From positions 76,976,255-77,040,254 of the forward strand of contig JAAALK010000288.1 of assembly GCA_019279435.1 (NCBI GenBank): a stretch of DNA of 64,000 nt, written 5' to 3'. Within the stretch, counting starts at the first letter, position 1, and each line of letters starts with the position of its first letter. The position numbers and the translations under genes were made by a program. Shown here piece after piece: positions 35,296-46,654 of this stretch. Under the pieces are notes generated by a model, which was given only the letters and a program-made list of their open reading frames with translations, did no database searches and had not been told where the DNA came from. This stretch comes from Zizania palustris (lineage: Eukaryota > Streptophyta > Magnoliopsida > Poales > Poaceae).

Positions 35296-37044
35296 CTACT
35301 GCTTCATCTCAGCTAACTCATTGGCGGCCATCTGGTATGGTCGCTTGTAGATAGGGGTGGTTCCGGGCACCAAGTCAATCCTGAACTCGATGTCCCTCTT
35401 GGGTGGCATCCCTGGTAGATCCTCTGGGAATACGTCCGGGTACTCACTGACTACCGGTATCTCCTCCAAGGTAATTTGATGTAGTCTTGTCCTTCCGGTC
35501 TTCATGCTTGGCATCTGGAATGTGACGACAGTCCCGTCTTCATTAGTCACAGTCACTTTTCTCTGGGCACATTCTATCACTCCTTGATGTTTATTTAGCC
35601 AATCCATCCCTAGAATGAGATCCAAACCTTGACATTCTATTAGAATGGGGTCGGCCCAAAATATCGTGCCTTGGATATCTACCCATACCCTTGGGCTAAA
35701 GGAACAAGCGAGGGTTTGCTTGCCCGGGGTGGCTATCAATACTGGCCTGGGTAGTTCACTTATGTCCAGGGCATTATTTTCCACAAAAGCAGTTGATATA
35801 AAGGAGTGGGTAGCTCCGGTGTCAAATAATACCACTGCAAGCGATGAATGAACCATAAACTTACCCATGACAATCTCCGGGGCGGCCTGGGCTTCTTCGG
35901 CGGTGACGTGGTTGACCTTGGCGCGGACGGCGGGGTTGGAGGCGACGCCTTGAGCACGCTTGGGATGAGGGCACTGATGGGAGTAGTGTCCCTCCTGGCG
36001 GCAGTTGAAACATATTACAGGCTTGCCATGCCTGTCTCTCAAAACTTCCGGCTTCTTGGCCGGGGCAGCTGGGGCGGTTGGTGTGGCGGGAGCGGGACGA
36101 GGTTGGCTGGCTCCGGCATTGGCGGCTGGTGGCGCCGGACGATACACTGGGCGGGGGTGGTACTGCTGCGCTGGTGGAGGTGGAGCAAAACGGGGTCTCT
36201 GGGCCATGCCCTGGTTTTGCCTGAAGGCAATCATTCGCTTCTTCTTCAGGTCGACCTTGTTCTGCTGGGTCTCCTGCATGATAGCTTTGTTCACCAACTT
36301 TTGGAAGTTGGCGAAATCTCCGGATATAAGCTGTAGAGACAGCTCATCCTTCAGTCCCCGGAGGAACTTGGCCTGTCTGGCCGCATCCGTACGGACCTCC
36401 TCAGGTGCGTACCTGGCCAAACGGTTAAACTCGTGCAGGTATTCTGTGATAGACCTGCTCCCCTGCTGCAGGTCTCTGAACTCTTGTTGCTTCTGGGCTA
36501 TAATGCTGTCGGGGATGTGAGCGGCACGGAAAGCGGCCGAAAACTCTGCCCAAGTGTGGGCGTGGCCCTCGGGCAGAGTCTCATGATGATTGTCCCACCA
36601 CTCTGCGGCGGGACCATGAAGCTGGTGGGTGGCGAAGGCCACCCTCTCCTGCTCGGTGCAGGCAAGCAGGTCGAGCTTCTTCTCGATAGCTCGCAACCAA
36701 TCCCCAGCCTCCATGGGGTTGGTGGTGCTCGAGAAGGTCGGTGGGCGGACTCGGAGGAATTCCGAAAGCTGGGACGCGGGAGCGGGAGCTGGTGTGGTGG
36801 GTCGGGGCAGCTCAGGCTGTTGGTGGAGGCGGAAGAGATGAGCCTGCTGCTCCTGCATCTGCTGCTGCTGCTGTTGCATCTGATTCAGTAGGGCAGCAAC
36901 CAACTGGTTCTGGGTGGCCATCATCTCAGCCAGTGTGGGGTGGTTGGCGACCGGGGCTTGCCTTTGCCCGGTGGCTCCCCATTGTGGCAAGCTGCCACTC
37001 TCTCCTCCGTTCTGAGGAGCGTCGGAGCCTTGGTTGTTGGTCAT
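35296..37044 (-). CDS. E2 gag-protease part of the polyprotein
   Basis: The frame is open from 37092; I place the start at the Met at 37044 (MTNNQGSDAP), which matches the E1 start. Counted from 37092, Gln-rich and Pro-rich segments flank the Gag core (residues 110-270), a CCHC zinc knuckle is at 361-374, and the aspartic protease active site DTGA is at 424-427. The frame ends at TAG (35296-35298) just before the RT domain, then continues as pol without any other break. Gag packages the RNA and the protease processes the polyprotein. The stop is the only defect I see in E2. Confidence 0.92.
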   Translation of the reverse strand: MTNNQGSDAPQNGGESGSLPQWGATGQRQAPVANHPTLAEMMATQNQLVAALLNQMQQQQQQMQEQQAHLFRLHQQPELPRPTTPAPAPASQLSEFLRVRPPTFSSTTNPMEAGDWLRAIEKKLDLLACTEQERVAFATHQLHGPAAEWWDNHHETLPEGHAHTWAEFSAAFRAAHIPDSIIAQKQQEFRDLQQGSRSITEYLHEFNRLARYAPEEVRTDAARQAKFLRGLKDELSLQLISGDFANFQKLVNKAIMQETQQNKVDLKKKRMIAFRQNQGMAQRPRFAPPPPAQQYHPRPVYRPAPPAANAGASQPRPAPATPTAPAAPAKKPEVLRDRHGKPVICFNCRQEGHYSHQCPHPKRAQGVASNPAVRAKVNHVTAEEAQAAPEIVMGKFMVHSSLAVVLFDTGATHSFISTAFVENNALDISELPRPVLIATPGKQTLACSFSPRVWVDIQGTIFWADPILIECQGLDLILGMDWLNKHQGVIECAQRKVTVTNEDGTVVTFQMPSMKTGRTRLHQITLEEIPVVSEYPDVFPEDLPGMPPKRDIEFRIDLVPGTTPIYKRPYQMAANELAEMKQ

Positions 37045-37220
37045 CCTGGATTTTTTCAAGGTAGACACATTTATTTTAGTGAACTTCTTCATATTTTATT
37101 TCAAACGATACCGTTCTTGCGGTTACATTTATTTAATTCCTCATTCATGCCTTATGTTTTGACATGAATGCTAATACAAGCAAGCAAAAATGAAAATAAC
37201 AATCAATCGTAAAACTACGT

Positions 37221-38027
37221 CTATGGCAGCTCGGGGGACGGCTCAATCTCGGGCTCGTGGGAGACGGTCGGGGTTGAGGAGCTGGATGGTCCGACGGGTG
37301 GTGCGCTGCGGGAGATCCTCTTGGGCCTCACAGTGGGGATCTGAAGAGGTTTCTTCCTGCGAGGCGGAAGAGGCGCGATCTCCTCTATGTCCTTCTTCAA
37401 TTCCTCGATCTGGTAGCGGAGCTGTGGGTTGGTGGCGACATGCTGCCGAAGGAGCTCATTTTGGCGCCGTAGCTCCTCTGCCTCGGCAGCCAAACGATGT
37501 CCCTGCTGGATGCGGCGACGAAGCTCTCCGTTCTCGCGGTTCAGATCCTCGGAAGAGTGTCGGTAGAAGCTGATGGTGTCGCGCTGTCCATTGGCGTCCT
37601 GCAGTGCCTCGTAATGGAGATCATCCATGGCCTCCAACAAGCGCATGGTATGACCAATCGCAGAATGGCGCTGGGAGAGTGTGCTGACGAAGACACTGTG
37701 GGGACTCCCTGGAGTGCGAAGAGGCACGAAGCAAAAGTCCGTGTCATAGAGCTCACTATCGTATCTCATCCGGAGCTCCGTGAGTGCCTGGAGGGCGGTG
37801 CGCTGACTGGCAACCAAGAAGGTAGGTCCTCCTCCGCGATAGGTGTGAGCGGTTTGAGGGGAGGGCTGGATGACGACGGTGACCTCGCAGAAGCTTTCTT
37901 CCTCGTCGGGGAAGACTCCATGGTACATCAGCTCATGCTCAAATCCAAGGAAGCTGACGAGCATGCGCAGCTCGCGAATGAATCCGGCCTCATCACGAAG
38001 GTTCCCATTCATGGTACGGACCGACAT
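37221..38027 (-). CDS. E2 ORF0: extra 268-aa protein between primer site and gag
   Basis: An intact frame starting 125 bp inside the primer site, on the element's coding strand and separate from gag. Residues 1-155 look globular, with GGGPTFLVASQRTALQAL (66-82) and AMDDLHYEALQDA (133-145). Residues 160-216 are a Leu/Glu/Arg coiled coil. Residues 222-240 are basic (PPRRKKP, RPKRISR) and the tail is Pro/Ser-rich. The older E1 carries a decayed homologue, so it was kept in the lineage. An additional ORF before gag is known from RIRE3/RIRE8-type elements of rice; its function is not established as far as I know. Confidence 0.85.
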   Translation of the reverse strand: MSVRTMNGNLRDEAGFIRELRMLVSFLGFEHELMYHGVFPDEEESFCEVTVVIQPSPQTAHTYRGGGPTFLVASQRTALQALTELRMRYDSELYDTDFCFVPLRTPGSPHSVFVSTLSQRHSAIGHTMRLLEAMDDLHYEALQDANGQRDTISFYRHSSEDLNRENGELRRRIQQGHRLAAEAEELRRQNELLRQHVATNPQLRYQIEELKKDIEEIAPLPPRRKKPLQIPTVRPKRISRSAPPVGPSSSSTPTVSHEPEIEPSPELP

Positions 38028-38151
38028 CTACAAAAGAGAGAAAGTTTTCGTGAAAATCCCAGAAGATGAGAGGATCAGCAGTGTTTGTAGGAAAATATAG
38101 TAAATATAAGTCCTAGGGTCAGGTCTGTTTGGCTTCCTACAGTCAAGTCGA

Positions 38152-38162
38152 CTCTGATACCA
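38152..38162 (-). other. E2 primer binding site (tRNA-iMet)
   Basis: Minus strand TGGTATCAGAG, three bases inside the 5' LTR end at 38166. Confidence 0.85.
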
Positions 38163-38165
38163 TCT

Positions 38166-41100
38166 TGTCGCGCCTCGATTTAATAAATCAGGACTTTATT
38201 GAAATTCCATAGAAAATCAATAAAACAAGACGTTCATCATGCGACCACGTACAATACGGGCAATCATTCACGGTTCGTAGACCGCATTAATACAAAAGTG
38301 AATAAAGATGAAGAGAAACTAATAAAATAAGGGTCCTATATGAACGCCTCCTTCCAGTCTCGCCTTGACTGGGTCGCTACTCCAGACCTGCATCCTCCTC
38401 GTAGTAGACTGGCTCTGATGGTGTAAGTCAACGGGGTGAGTACAGATGTACTCAGCAAGCCACCGAATGCAAATATAATGCAAGGTAATAACAAGGGAGA
38501 TAGTGGCTAGTTTTGCGGAAGCAGCATAATTGTAAAGCTTTAAATGTGAGCAATTTATTAGTACGGAAAAGTAAACATGTGTGTGTGCATCATCATCTTC
38601 TAACTCGAGGGGTACAGTCAGCCCCACCTCGCTCATCAGTCCTTACGTGCCATGAATAACTCGACCATTCAAACAATTGTAAACTAACTGCGAGTAGTCA
38701 CACAACCCGCCCTTGACCGTGGGCTCGGCTTTTCGAAAAGATTAAATTACTCTGATCAGAGATGTACCACTGTACCCACAAGGCACGCACTCATCACCTA
38801 CACCGAAGTGTAACGAGATGACCCATCACACGGGAACTCGTGCCAAAACCTTCCATATAGTCCTCCCCGACCCAATAGCACCCTCTTATGGGTTTCATAT
38901 GGTGTCCCGACGCATCGGAGCCCCACCATACCCCCCTTGAGCCTCGTCGGTACAAGTCGCCCGCAGGCTAGCCCCTTGCCCCCTCCTCTATGGTGCATCG
39001 AGCCGGAGTATTCCATACTTCCAGTTAGGACTTACCCATTAGACTTGTGGTTGGTACGAAAGTGCTTTGCAACAGATCCCGCAGACCAGTCCTTATAGTG
39101 CCCCGGGTGCGACAAACCAGTGCCCGAGCTTGCACCCGGAACCCACCATACTTATAACCTAGCCAACTCCAACAGAGTCCAGAGACGAGAATAACGGGGA
39201 AATTCATATACAGAATCCAGCTATCTACGACTCATTCTTTTTAACCTATAGCAGTTGTGCCGGTACATTGGGCACTAGCTAATATTTTTATAGTAGAGTG
39301 ACAAGGAGTTAAGGCTCGATAAGCATGGCTTGGGTTTGCACACAAGGACGGGGATCTAATAAATATAAGTGTAAGGCTTGATCATTGGACTAATGCAATA
39401 TTAACCTATGGGTTATAGCGATAATTTATTAAAACCTGGGCTCAGTTATGATCAACTGTTTCCACAGAGACGGTCGGTGACTTGCCTTGATCAGAAAAGG
39501 GGGATGGAGGAACCTCGGGGTAGAACTCCTGCTCCTCGACGAACTCGTAGTCTTCTCGATACGGAAAAATAAATAATACATTCAATAAACAGATAAAAAT
39601 CACCAAATAGAAGAACATACATAGTTGTGGGTGTTTTTATGTGAAGTAATATTTTATTATTCTGAGTTTTTGCATAAAACAGTGAAGTTTATTTTTTTAG
39701 GATTTTTCCTAAGTTATTTTCTGTATTATTAATTTCAATCCTAAGGGATTTTTATTCATTAATTTATTAATAATATTTTGGGTAATAGGAACATACTGTT
39801 TTTATTGCATTAATGTGTAGAGAATATTATTCTGGATTTAACAAAATTTGAATGGTGAAATTTGGAGTTAAAATGAGCATGATATGAATTTTTGAAGTTT
39901 AAACTATTTTCTGGATTTTATTTAAACTGAAAAAAACAGTCCCTGGTCCACGGTGAACCAGGTTCACCGTGAACCCGTGGCTATGCGCGTGGACCCGAGC
40001 GATCTGGACCGTTGGATCTGGATCCAGCGGCCAGATGCGAGGCGGGGGGTTTTAATGAGATTGAACGGTCCAGATTAAAACGTGGCGAAGGGGTATACGT
40101 GGAGGCACCAGATGGATCCGGGGGTTTAAGTGACGATCGACGGCTGCGATCGCACGATACCTCTTCGATCAGATCCGAGGGCCCGGATTAAATCCCGAAG
40201 GGATTTAATCGTAGCCCTCCGATCGTGATCGGACGGCCTCGATCTCGTCCGGCACGGCACGTCGTAAGGGGTCGAGTACCGCCTTCGTCTCCGGCGACGG
40301 CGGGCTCGGGTGCGGCCACGGCGGCGACGGCGAGGGCCTAGGGGCCTAGCTAGGGCCAAAAATGGAATGCTGGGAGTAAGGGGGTCACGATGATACCTTC
40401 GGCGGCGATGATGGGGCCTGGAGGTGACCGGCGTTGAGCGTAGACGACGGAGGGCGTACGGGTGCTCGACGGCGACGGCGGTCCGGCGGTGTCCACGGCC
40501 AACGGAGGGGTGGACGAGGTGGGGTGGTCGACGACGAACCCGACGGTGGCGGTAGCTAGGGCGGCGGGGGTCCGAGGCGACGGCGATTGCTCGCCGGAGG
40601 CAGAGCGGTGGAAGAGCTCGAAGAGGTGGCAACGGCGCTCTGGCGGGCTTCGGCTAGGGCTCTAGGTGGTGTGGGATGAGGGCGGCGACCACAGGGGTAT
40701 AAATAGGGGGTCACCGGCGGTCGGAATGGAAGGGAATCGAAGAAACCGAGAGGGCTCCTTCCAATTCCGGCGAGGGTTCCATTCCCTCGGCCAAGCTTCC
40801 TAAAGTGCGAAACCGCGTCATCTTTTGGTGGAAGGGGATCATGGTTATCCAAGGAAGGGAGTCTGGAGGCGATCGGGTGGATTTGGGTGGCCGGCGGCAA
40901 GGGATCCGAAGGGGATCGCCATAAAAAGGAAAGGGGGATCCCTTTCCCGGGAAGAAGACGATCCTGACAGGTGGGCTCCACCTGTCAGTGAGCGAGTGCG
41001 AGACAAATGGCGCCGACAGGCGGGCCACGTATGTCAGAGGGTGAAGGCGAGCGCGAGGTGGCTGACTGGTGGGGCCGAGGCGGGGCGCGGGCGGGAGGAG

Positions 41101-41481
41101 AGAGGGGAGCGGCGCCGACAGGCGGGACCCACTCGCCAGAGAGAGAGCAGTGATGGGCTGGGCCAAAAAGGCCTTTGGAGGGAGTTTCAGGGTTTCGGCC
41201 CAATAAGATTGAAAATTGTTTTCTGATTAAATTTAATTCCAGAAAATCAAATATTTGATTAAGGGCTGAATCACTGTTGATAAAAATTTGTAAAAATTCC
41301 TAAAATTATATCTTGGTCTCTAGTTCATCTCATAAAATTTTTAGGTCCAAATTTTGAGTATTTTCTCCCTGTTTGGCTTTATTTGGGTTCTTTTATGATT
41401 TTCCTTTAATAATAAATCCAGAAATGATTTAAATAATGTTTTTCTTTTCTTTTATTTGTTTTTATTTCTTGGGGTGTTACA
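38166..41481 (-). repeat. E2 5' LTR (high-coordinate copy)
   Basis: 3,316 bp, from TGTCGCGCCTCGATT to GGGGTGTTACA on the plus strand. It differs from the other E2 LTR by a handful of substitutions and single-base indels (for example one C fewer in a run near 38935). Confidence 0.95.
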
Positions 41482-44400
41482 AAGGGCCAAACCAGGAGCT
41501 AAAATTTTTTATGTATGACCCAAAGGCCAAGATATATTTTGAGAATTTTTACAAATTTTTATCATCCTTGGAAGTAGCCCTATTATTTTAAACCAATTTC
41601 TGTAATTATTTTTAATCAGAAAACATTTTAAACAGTAATGGGCCTCCCCCTCCCTTTCTCTCTCGCCCGCCTCGGACTGACAGCCCGACCCCACCCATCC
41701 GTCAGCCCCTCACCCTCGCGCGCGCGCTCGACACCCCGGCCCCACCTGTCGGCGCCAATCGACCCCCTCTCGCGCCCGAGACCAACCCCACCCATCAGCC
41801 ACCACACTCACTCGCTCGCGCCCGCTGGCATGTGGCCCCCACCTGTCGGATCCGTCTTCCCCACGAGATCCGCCCCCAAATCCCTCCCTCGCCGGCCGAC
41901 GCCATAACGCGCCTCGGATCCGCTGCACCCGACCCCCTCTCCCCGAATTGAGCCCGCCATTACTTCGCCCGATCCCCGGCGACCGTTTCCCCCTCTTCAA
42001 TTCCGATCGATGCGCGTCCAGGTTCGTTGAACCCTTGCAACCAAGCTCACCGGTGTTTAAAAACGCGTTTACTCACGACCACCGTCAATTACGCCCCCTC
42101 TGCCCCCGCCGGTGACCCTATTTAAACCTCCCTGGTGCCCCGCATCCACCCCTCGCTCGCAATTGCGCCGGAACCGAACCAAACGCCCGTGACGCTCACT
42201 TAAACACCTCACCACCGCCTTCACTCCAGCCATCGCTCGCCGTCGCTAGAGTCCCCCTCCGTCCTCTCCGACCGCACCGCTGTGACCGCAAGGACCTCAC
42301 CGACCTCGGCCACCGCTCCATCGTCAACGAACCCCGCCGGAACGCCATCGCCGACGAGGACCCGAACCTCTTCACCGCCTCCACTCGTCACCGACCACGC
42401 TCCGTCGACCGTTCGCCTCGCCGACGGTACCCTCGTGATCCCCGTAGTGTCCTCTTTCCGTTTTAGGCCTTATGTATGACCACCGTCGCTCGCCGTGGCC
42501 TCTGGCCCGCTCGCCGTCACCGGAGAAGACGACCGACACGGGTCGAGTACCCCTGCCGTGTCGGATTCAATCCTGACCGTGCGATCGCGATCGAATGACA
42601 CCTGTATCACCTCGTGCGTGATTTAATCCGCACCGTTGGATCTGATCGAAACGTTACATTTTAATCTCGCGCGTTTGTTTCTATTTAAAACCTATGTTTA
42701 ATCTGAGCCATTCATCGCGTACCAGTTCGATGTTTTAATCTCAGCCGTCCACGTCACTTTAACTCCCCCGCCTCACCCTCGCATGTTGGATCTGGATCCA
42801 ACGGTCCAAATTGGGCCGGACCACGCGCACAGTGCGCGGGTTCACCATGGGACTAGCTCACCGTGGACCCGAGGGTATTTTGAATTTAAATTAAATTCCA
42901 GAAACTGTTTTAAACTTGTAAAATTCATATCTGGCGCATTTTAACTCCAAAAATTATCATTTCAATTCCAGAAATTTTGTAATTTTATTCTCTACACGTT
43001 AGTACAATAAAAACAATATGTTTACTTCGAATATTTCATTCTTATTCATTAAAGTATTCAAATACCCTTATGTTAAAAATACAAACTCTATTATTTAAAT
43101 TTCAGTAAAAATTTATATTTATTCATTCCCTGTTAATATAATGCAACCATTAAATTTTCTCTGAACCTTCCATTTTAAATTATTTAGAAAACTTAAAATG
43201 AGATTATTCACATTTTAAACCCCTTTTTACAGAGGACAACATTTCATTATAATTCATTTTAAATTATTTGTAAAATAAATTTCAGAAACTTAACAACTTG
43301 GTTTTCATTCAATTAAACCAATTTAAACCTATGTGCTTGTTGTGTGATGTTATATTGTTTGATTGAATGTTGTATTTTATTTTATTTATAATGGGAAGAC
43401 TACGCCGCCGCCGAAGAGTCGGAATATTACCCGGAAGTTCCTCCCTCCCCATTCGCTGAACAAGGCAAGTCACCAAACCAATCTTTTGAGCATATTGAAC
43501 CCTTGTTTTATTAAACTATCGCTAAAACACATAGGGTATACATGCATTAGTCAAATGAAACCCTTAAAATATATTTATTTAGGATCCCCCACCTTGATGT
43601 GCAACCCAAGACATGCTATCTCGCCTAACCTCCTTGTCACCATATGATTAGTATTATTAGATAGTGTCCAATGTATTGACACGATTGCTATAGGATAAAG
43701 ATGAGTCGTAGCAACATGGTTCTACTATATTATCCCCGTTATTCTTATCCTTGGAATTCTGTCGGTGATGAGTTGTGGTTGTGAGTGGATGCATGGTGGG
43801 TTCCGGGTGCCAGCTAGGGCATTGGTCGGTAGCACCCGAGGCACTATAAGGACTGGTCTATGGGATCCGTTGCAATACACTTCCGTACTAACCACAAGTC
43901 TAATGGGTAAGTCCTAACTAAGGTATAGAGTGTTCCAAACCGAGGCCACCATTTGGAGATGGGTCAAGCAGCACCTGCGGGTGGCTTGTACCAATGTGGC
44001 GCAAAAGGGGTGCGACGTTAGCCGGGATGTGGCCCGGCGCGCCGGCGAAACCTAGAGCGGGTGGTTATCGCTTGGAGCATTTCATGCTGAGGTTTTGGCA
44101 TGAGTTCCCGTGGTATGGGTCATCTCGTTACACTTTGGTGTTTGGGATGAGTGCGTGCCTTGTGGGTACAGTAGTACATCTCTGATCAGAGTCATAAATA
44201 TTTTCGAAAGCCGAGCCCACGGTCAAGGGCGGGTTGCGTGACATCCTACAGTTAGATTACTTGTGATATGTATGTGCATGATGGTTTGACATGTAAGGAA
44301 TGTTGTGCGAGGAGGTAAAACGTACTCCTCGAGTTAGATGATGTTATTGATGTTAATGTTTATTATTCCGCATGATAAAATTTGACTACACTAAATGCAG

Positions 44401-44774
44401 TAACTGAAAATGTACTTTTCCGCACTTTTAGCAATTATCCTTCCTTTGTTATTATCTTGCATTATTAGTTGCATTCGTGGTGGCTTGTTGAGTACTTTTG
44501 TACTCATACCCGTTGGACAAACACTTCAGAGGCTGCGTACTATGAGGAGGATGGTCTGGAGTAGCGACACAGTCAAGAAAACGATCTTGAAGAAGGCGTT
44601 CGTCATGCAATTCTACTTTTATTATTGTTTTTATTAAACTCTGATGTAATAAATATGGTCTGCGTACCATGAATACTTGTCATATGTACGATTGTCGCAT
44701 GATGAACCTCTTGTATTATTGTTTTTCTTATGAAATTCAATAATGTTCCGATTTCGATAAATCGGGGCGCCACA
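41482..44774 (+). repeat. E1 3' LTR, remainder
   Basis: It resumes after E2 with the AAGGG target copy, then continues the LTR (CCAAACCAGGAGCTAAAA...) to GGGGCGCCACA. Follows 20281-23587 throughout with scattered substitutions and small indels, more than between the two E2 LTRs. Confidence 0.93.
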
Positions 44775-44779
44775 ACTAT

Positions 44780-44899
44780 CATCTTCATATGTATTGTAAA
44801 CCTGTGGTATGATGTAATATTAGGTTATAAATCTTCTGTAATAAATTATCTGTGTTCCGTAATAAATTGTATATGATGTGCTTTGGAATGTTGGATATG
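44780..44899. other. spacer between E1 and the E4 LTR
   Basis: 120 bp of AT-rich sequence with AATAAATT repeats. It is the continuation of whatever E1 inserted into at 20200. No gene is seen. Confidence 0.35.
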
Positions 44900-46013
44900 T
44901 GTTGGTGTCTTTTTGGTCACATGCGTGACCTAGGAGATCTGCTTAACTCAAGTGCATGTCCTATAATCTTAGAAAAAGGGTTTTAAGTGTGCCAATCAGT
45001 TTGACCCTGCAACTGATAAGGAATCATAAAGAATAATATTAGTAATAACACTTATCAGCTACCAAGCCGATGACTGTGGTGAGAATAAAATAAGCATGAA
45101 TAAACGCGTCGATTGGCCACAGAGAGATGACCATGGCCACGTTATTGGGCTGAGCACGCCATCGGCCAGTAGGGTGAAGTCCTTGCGCGTAAAGACCGAT
45201 GAGCACTTCCAAAAATGTATATAGTGTGACAGAATTGAAGATAACATATCGGCTACTCCGATAGAAACTAAACTCAGCATACCAAACAACGTATCCATAC
45301 CATCAAATTACTGTAACTGCAAGATCGGACCTAACCAAGATAGTTGCTAGTCACTAGAAATCAATAACACTTCAACACATCATGCATATTTTATTTAGAT
45401 GAATAGTATACGACATGAACCAAATACAATAGAACGAGATGTCAGACTTAACCGATAAAGCCTCAAACTATGACACCTGATTCACATCAATCTAATAGAT
45501 CAAAGTGATGTAGCCTTATACCTAACAAATATACCAAGATAAACCAGCGATTACACTAACCAGACCGATGCCTCAAGAGATCAATATGATGCAGCCTTGA
45601 AGAACATGGACCTAGTCGATGTGACCGTCGGGGTGGTGAGACTCACCTCTTCACCGGAGATCACAACGATGTATCCCAGTTCTGAGTGCCAAGTCCCGTC
45701 GGGGTTAACCTTGGGAACCCAAGGGTGGCTATGCACCAAAAGAGTAGTTTGTTGTGGTTGATTGTGTGTGTTCTAAACCTAGCTAACTAGATACATATTT
45801 ATAGTCCAAAGACTTGCTGTCCAAATAATCTACGTTATAACCGATTCTGGATCATCTTTATCTTCTCTCACATTTACCGGCTCGTTCATATCCGACCATG
45901 TTTTAATGATATGGATGGGATTCTTTGACCACTTTTGACTAGACTCCTTTGACTTTTATTGACCGTACGGCATCCTTAGTGGGCCTAGGATTTACCAAAT
46001 CTAGGCGTCAACA
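44900..46013 (-). repeat. E4 3' LTR (TAT-lineage gypsy), minus orientation
   Basis: The right end is clear: GGCGTCAACA at 46013 followed by a purine tract on the minus strand (46014-46030, GGGGGCATG next to the LTR), the same layout as the E3/E5 LTRs. The left end I place at TGTTGGTGTC (44900), which gives TGTTG...CAACA ends, but this is less certain. A minus-strand TATA box (ACTATAAATATG, about 45794-45804) lies inside. The other LTR of this element would lie beyond the window. Confidence 0.6.
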
Positions 46014-46030
46014 CATGCCCCCTAGTTTTA
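46014..46030 (-). other. E4 polypurine tract
   Basis: Minus strand TAAAACTAGGGGGCATG adjacent to the LTR. Confidence 0.65.
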
Positions 46031-46480
46031 GAGCATTAAAGGGTAACCAATGCTTCAAAATTTTTGGTCATCATCACCCTCTGCCATCACGTCCCTCTAT
46101 AATGTCTTTTCAAATTCATTATTAGTAGCTGAAACCTTCTTATTCTAGCATTTTATAAAACCATGCATAGGGTATCGACTCCGTATCATATCACTCTTTC
46201 CTATTCCTTTTTGCATATTCTTTTCTGGCCATTCATGACTGTGATGGATGTTACTTGGTCTGACGCATCTACTTTTCTTTGTGGCAGGCATCGAACCAGA
46301 CTTCATCACATACAGTTTTGTACTGGTACTCTTTAAACCGAAGATTTTGTTCCCCTAATCTCGGGCATGCAAATATCTTGGCTTTTTGAAAATTATACTC
46401 ATGATTACCTTTTTGCCGAACGTTGAAGGTGGTCCCACCAAATCCGGCGGGATCGACTTGACCCGGCTGTCGAGGAGTCG
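46031..46480. other. E4 internal non-coding sequence before the antisense ORF
   Basis: No coding signal. Probably upstream sequence of the plus-strand PMD ORF. Confidence 0.35.
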
Positions 46481-46489
46481 TTTTTGCCC

Positions 46490-46503
46490 TATAAATATCC
46501 CCG
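46490..46503 (+). promoter_or_regulatory. TATA box of the antisense PMD gene
   Basis: CCCTATAAATATCC on the plus strand, about 155 bp before the ATG at 46655 and opposite in direction to the LTR promoters of the element. It suggests that the PMD ORF has, or had, its own promoter. Confidence 0.5.
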
Positions 46504-46654
46504 TTCACTCCTCTCTTTTCTTCTTCATGCCTTCTACATATTGTTCTCACTTTAGCCCTCAAGCTTACCATCGTACTGCGTCCAATGCCCTTATGGCTGC
46601 TGCCTCGCCATTCTTCATCTTCTTCATCGGTCGTGTCCTCCGGCAACCTTTGCG

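Larger units (their letters stand above)
29210..41481 (-). mobile_element. E2: young, nearly intact Tekay-type gypsy element inserted in E1's 3' LTR
   Basis: 12,272 bp, minus orientation, with a perfect target duplication AAGGG at 29205-29209 and 41482-41486. Order on the minus strand: 5' LTR 41481-38166, tRNA-iMet primer site 38162-38152, ORF0 38027-37221, gag-protease 37044-35296, pol 35295-32566, polypurine tract 32537-32524, 3' LTR 32523-29210. Its two LTRs differ by about ten changes in the first 1.3 kb I compared. That implies a recent insertion, much later than E1. One in-frame TAG interrupts the long polyprotein. Confidence 0.95.
20201..44774 (+). mobile_element. E1: Tekay-type Ty3/gypsy retrotransposon, old, host of E2
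   Basis: A full element in plus orientation flanked by the 5-bp duplication ACTAT (20196-20200 and 44775-44779). Parts are the 5' LTR 20201-23587, primer site 23591, ORF0 relic, gag-protease relic, pol relic, polypurine tract 29071-29084, and 3' LTR 29085-29209 plus 41487-44774. The 3' LTR is interrupted by E2. Without E2 it would be about 12.3 kb, like E2. The integrase end has a GPF-type motif and a chromodomain-like tail, which places it in the Tekay/Del chromovirus group. An extra ORF before gag resembles the rice RIRE3/RIRE8 plan. Numerous stops and a frameshift show that it is inactive. Confidence 0.93.
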
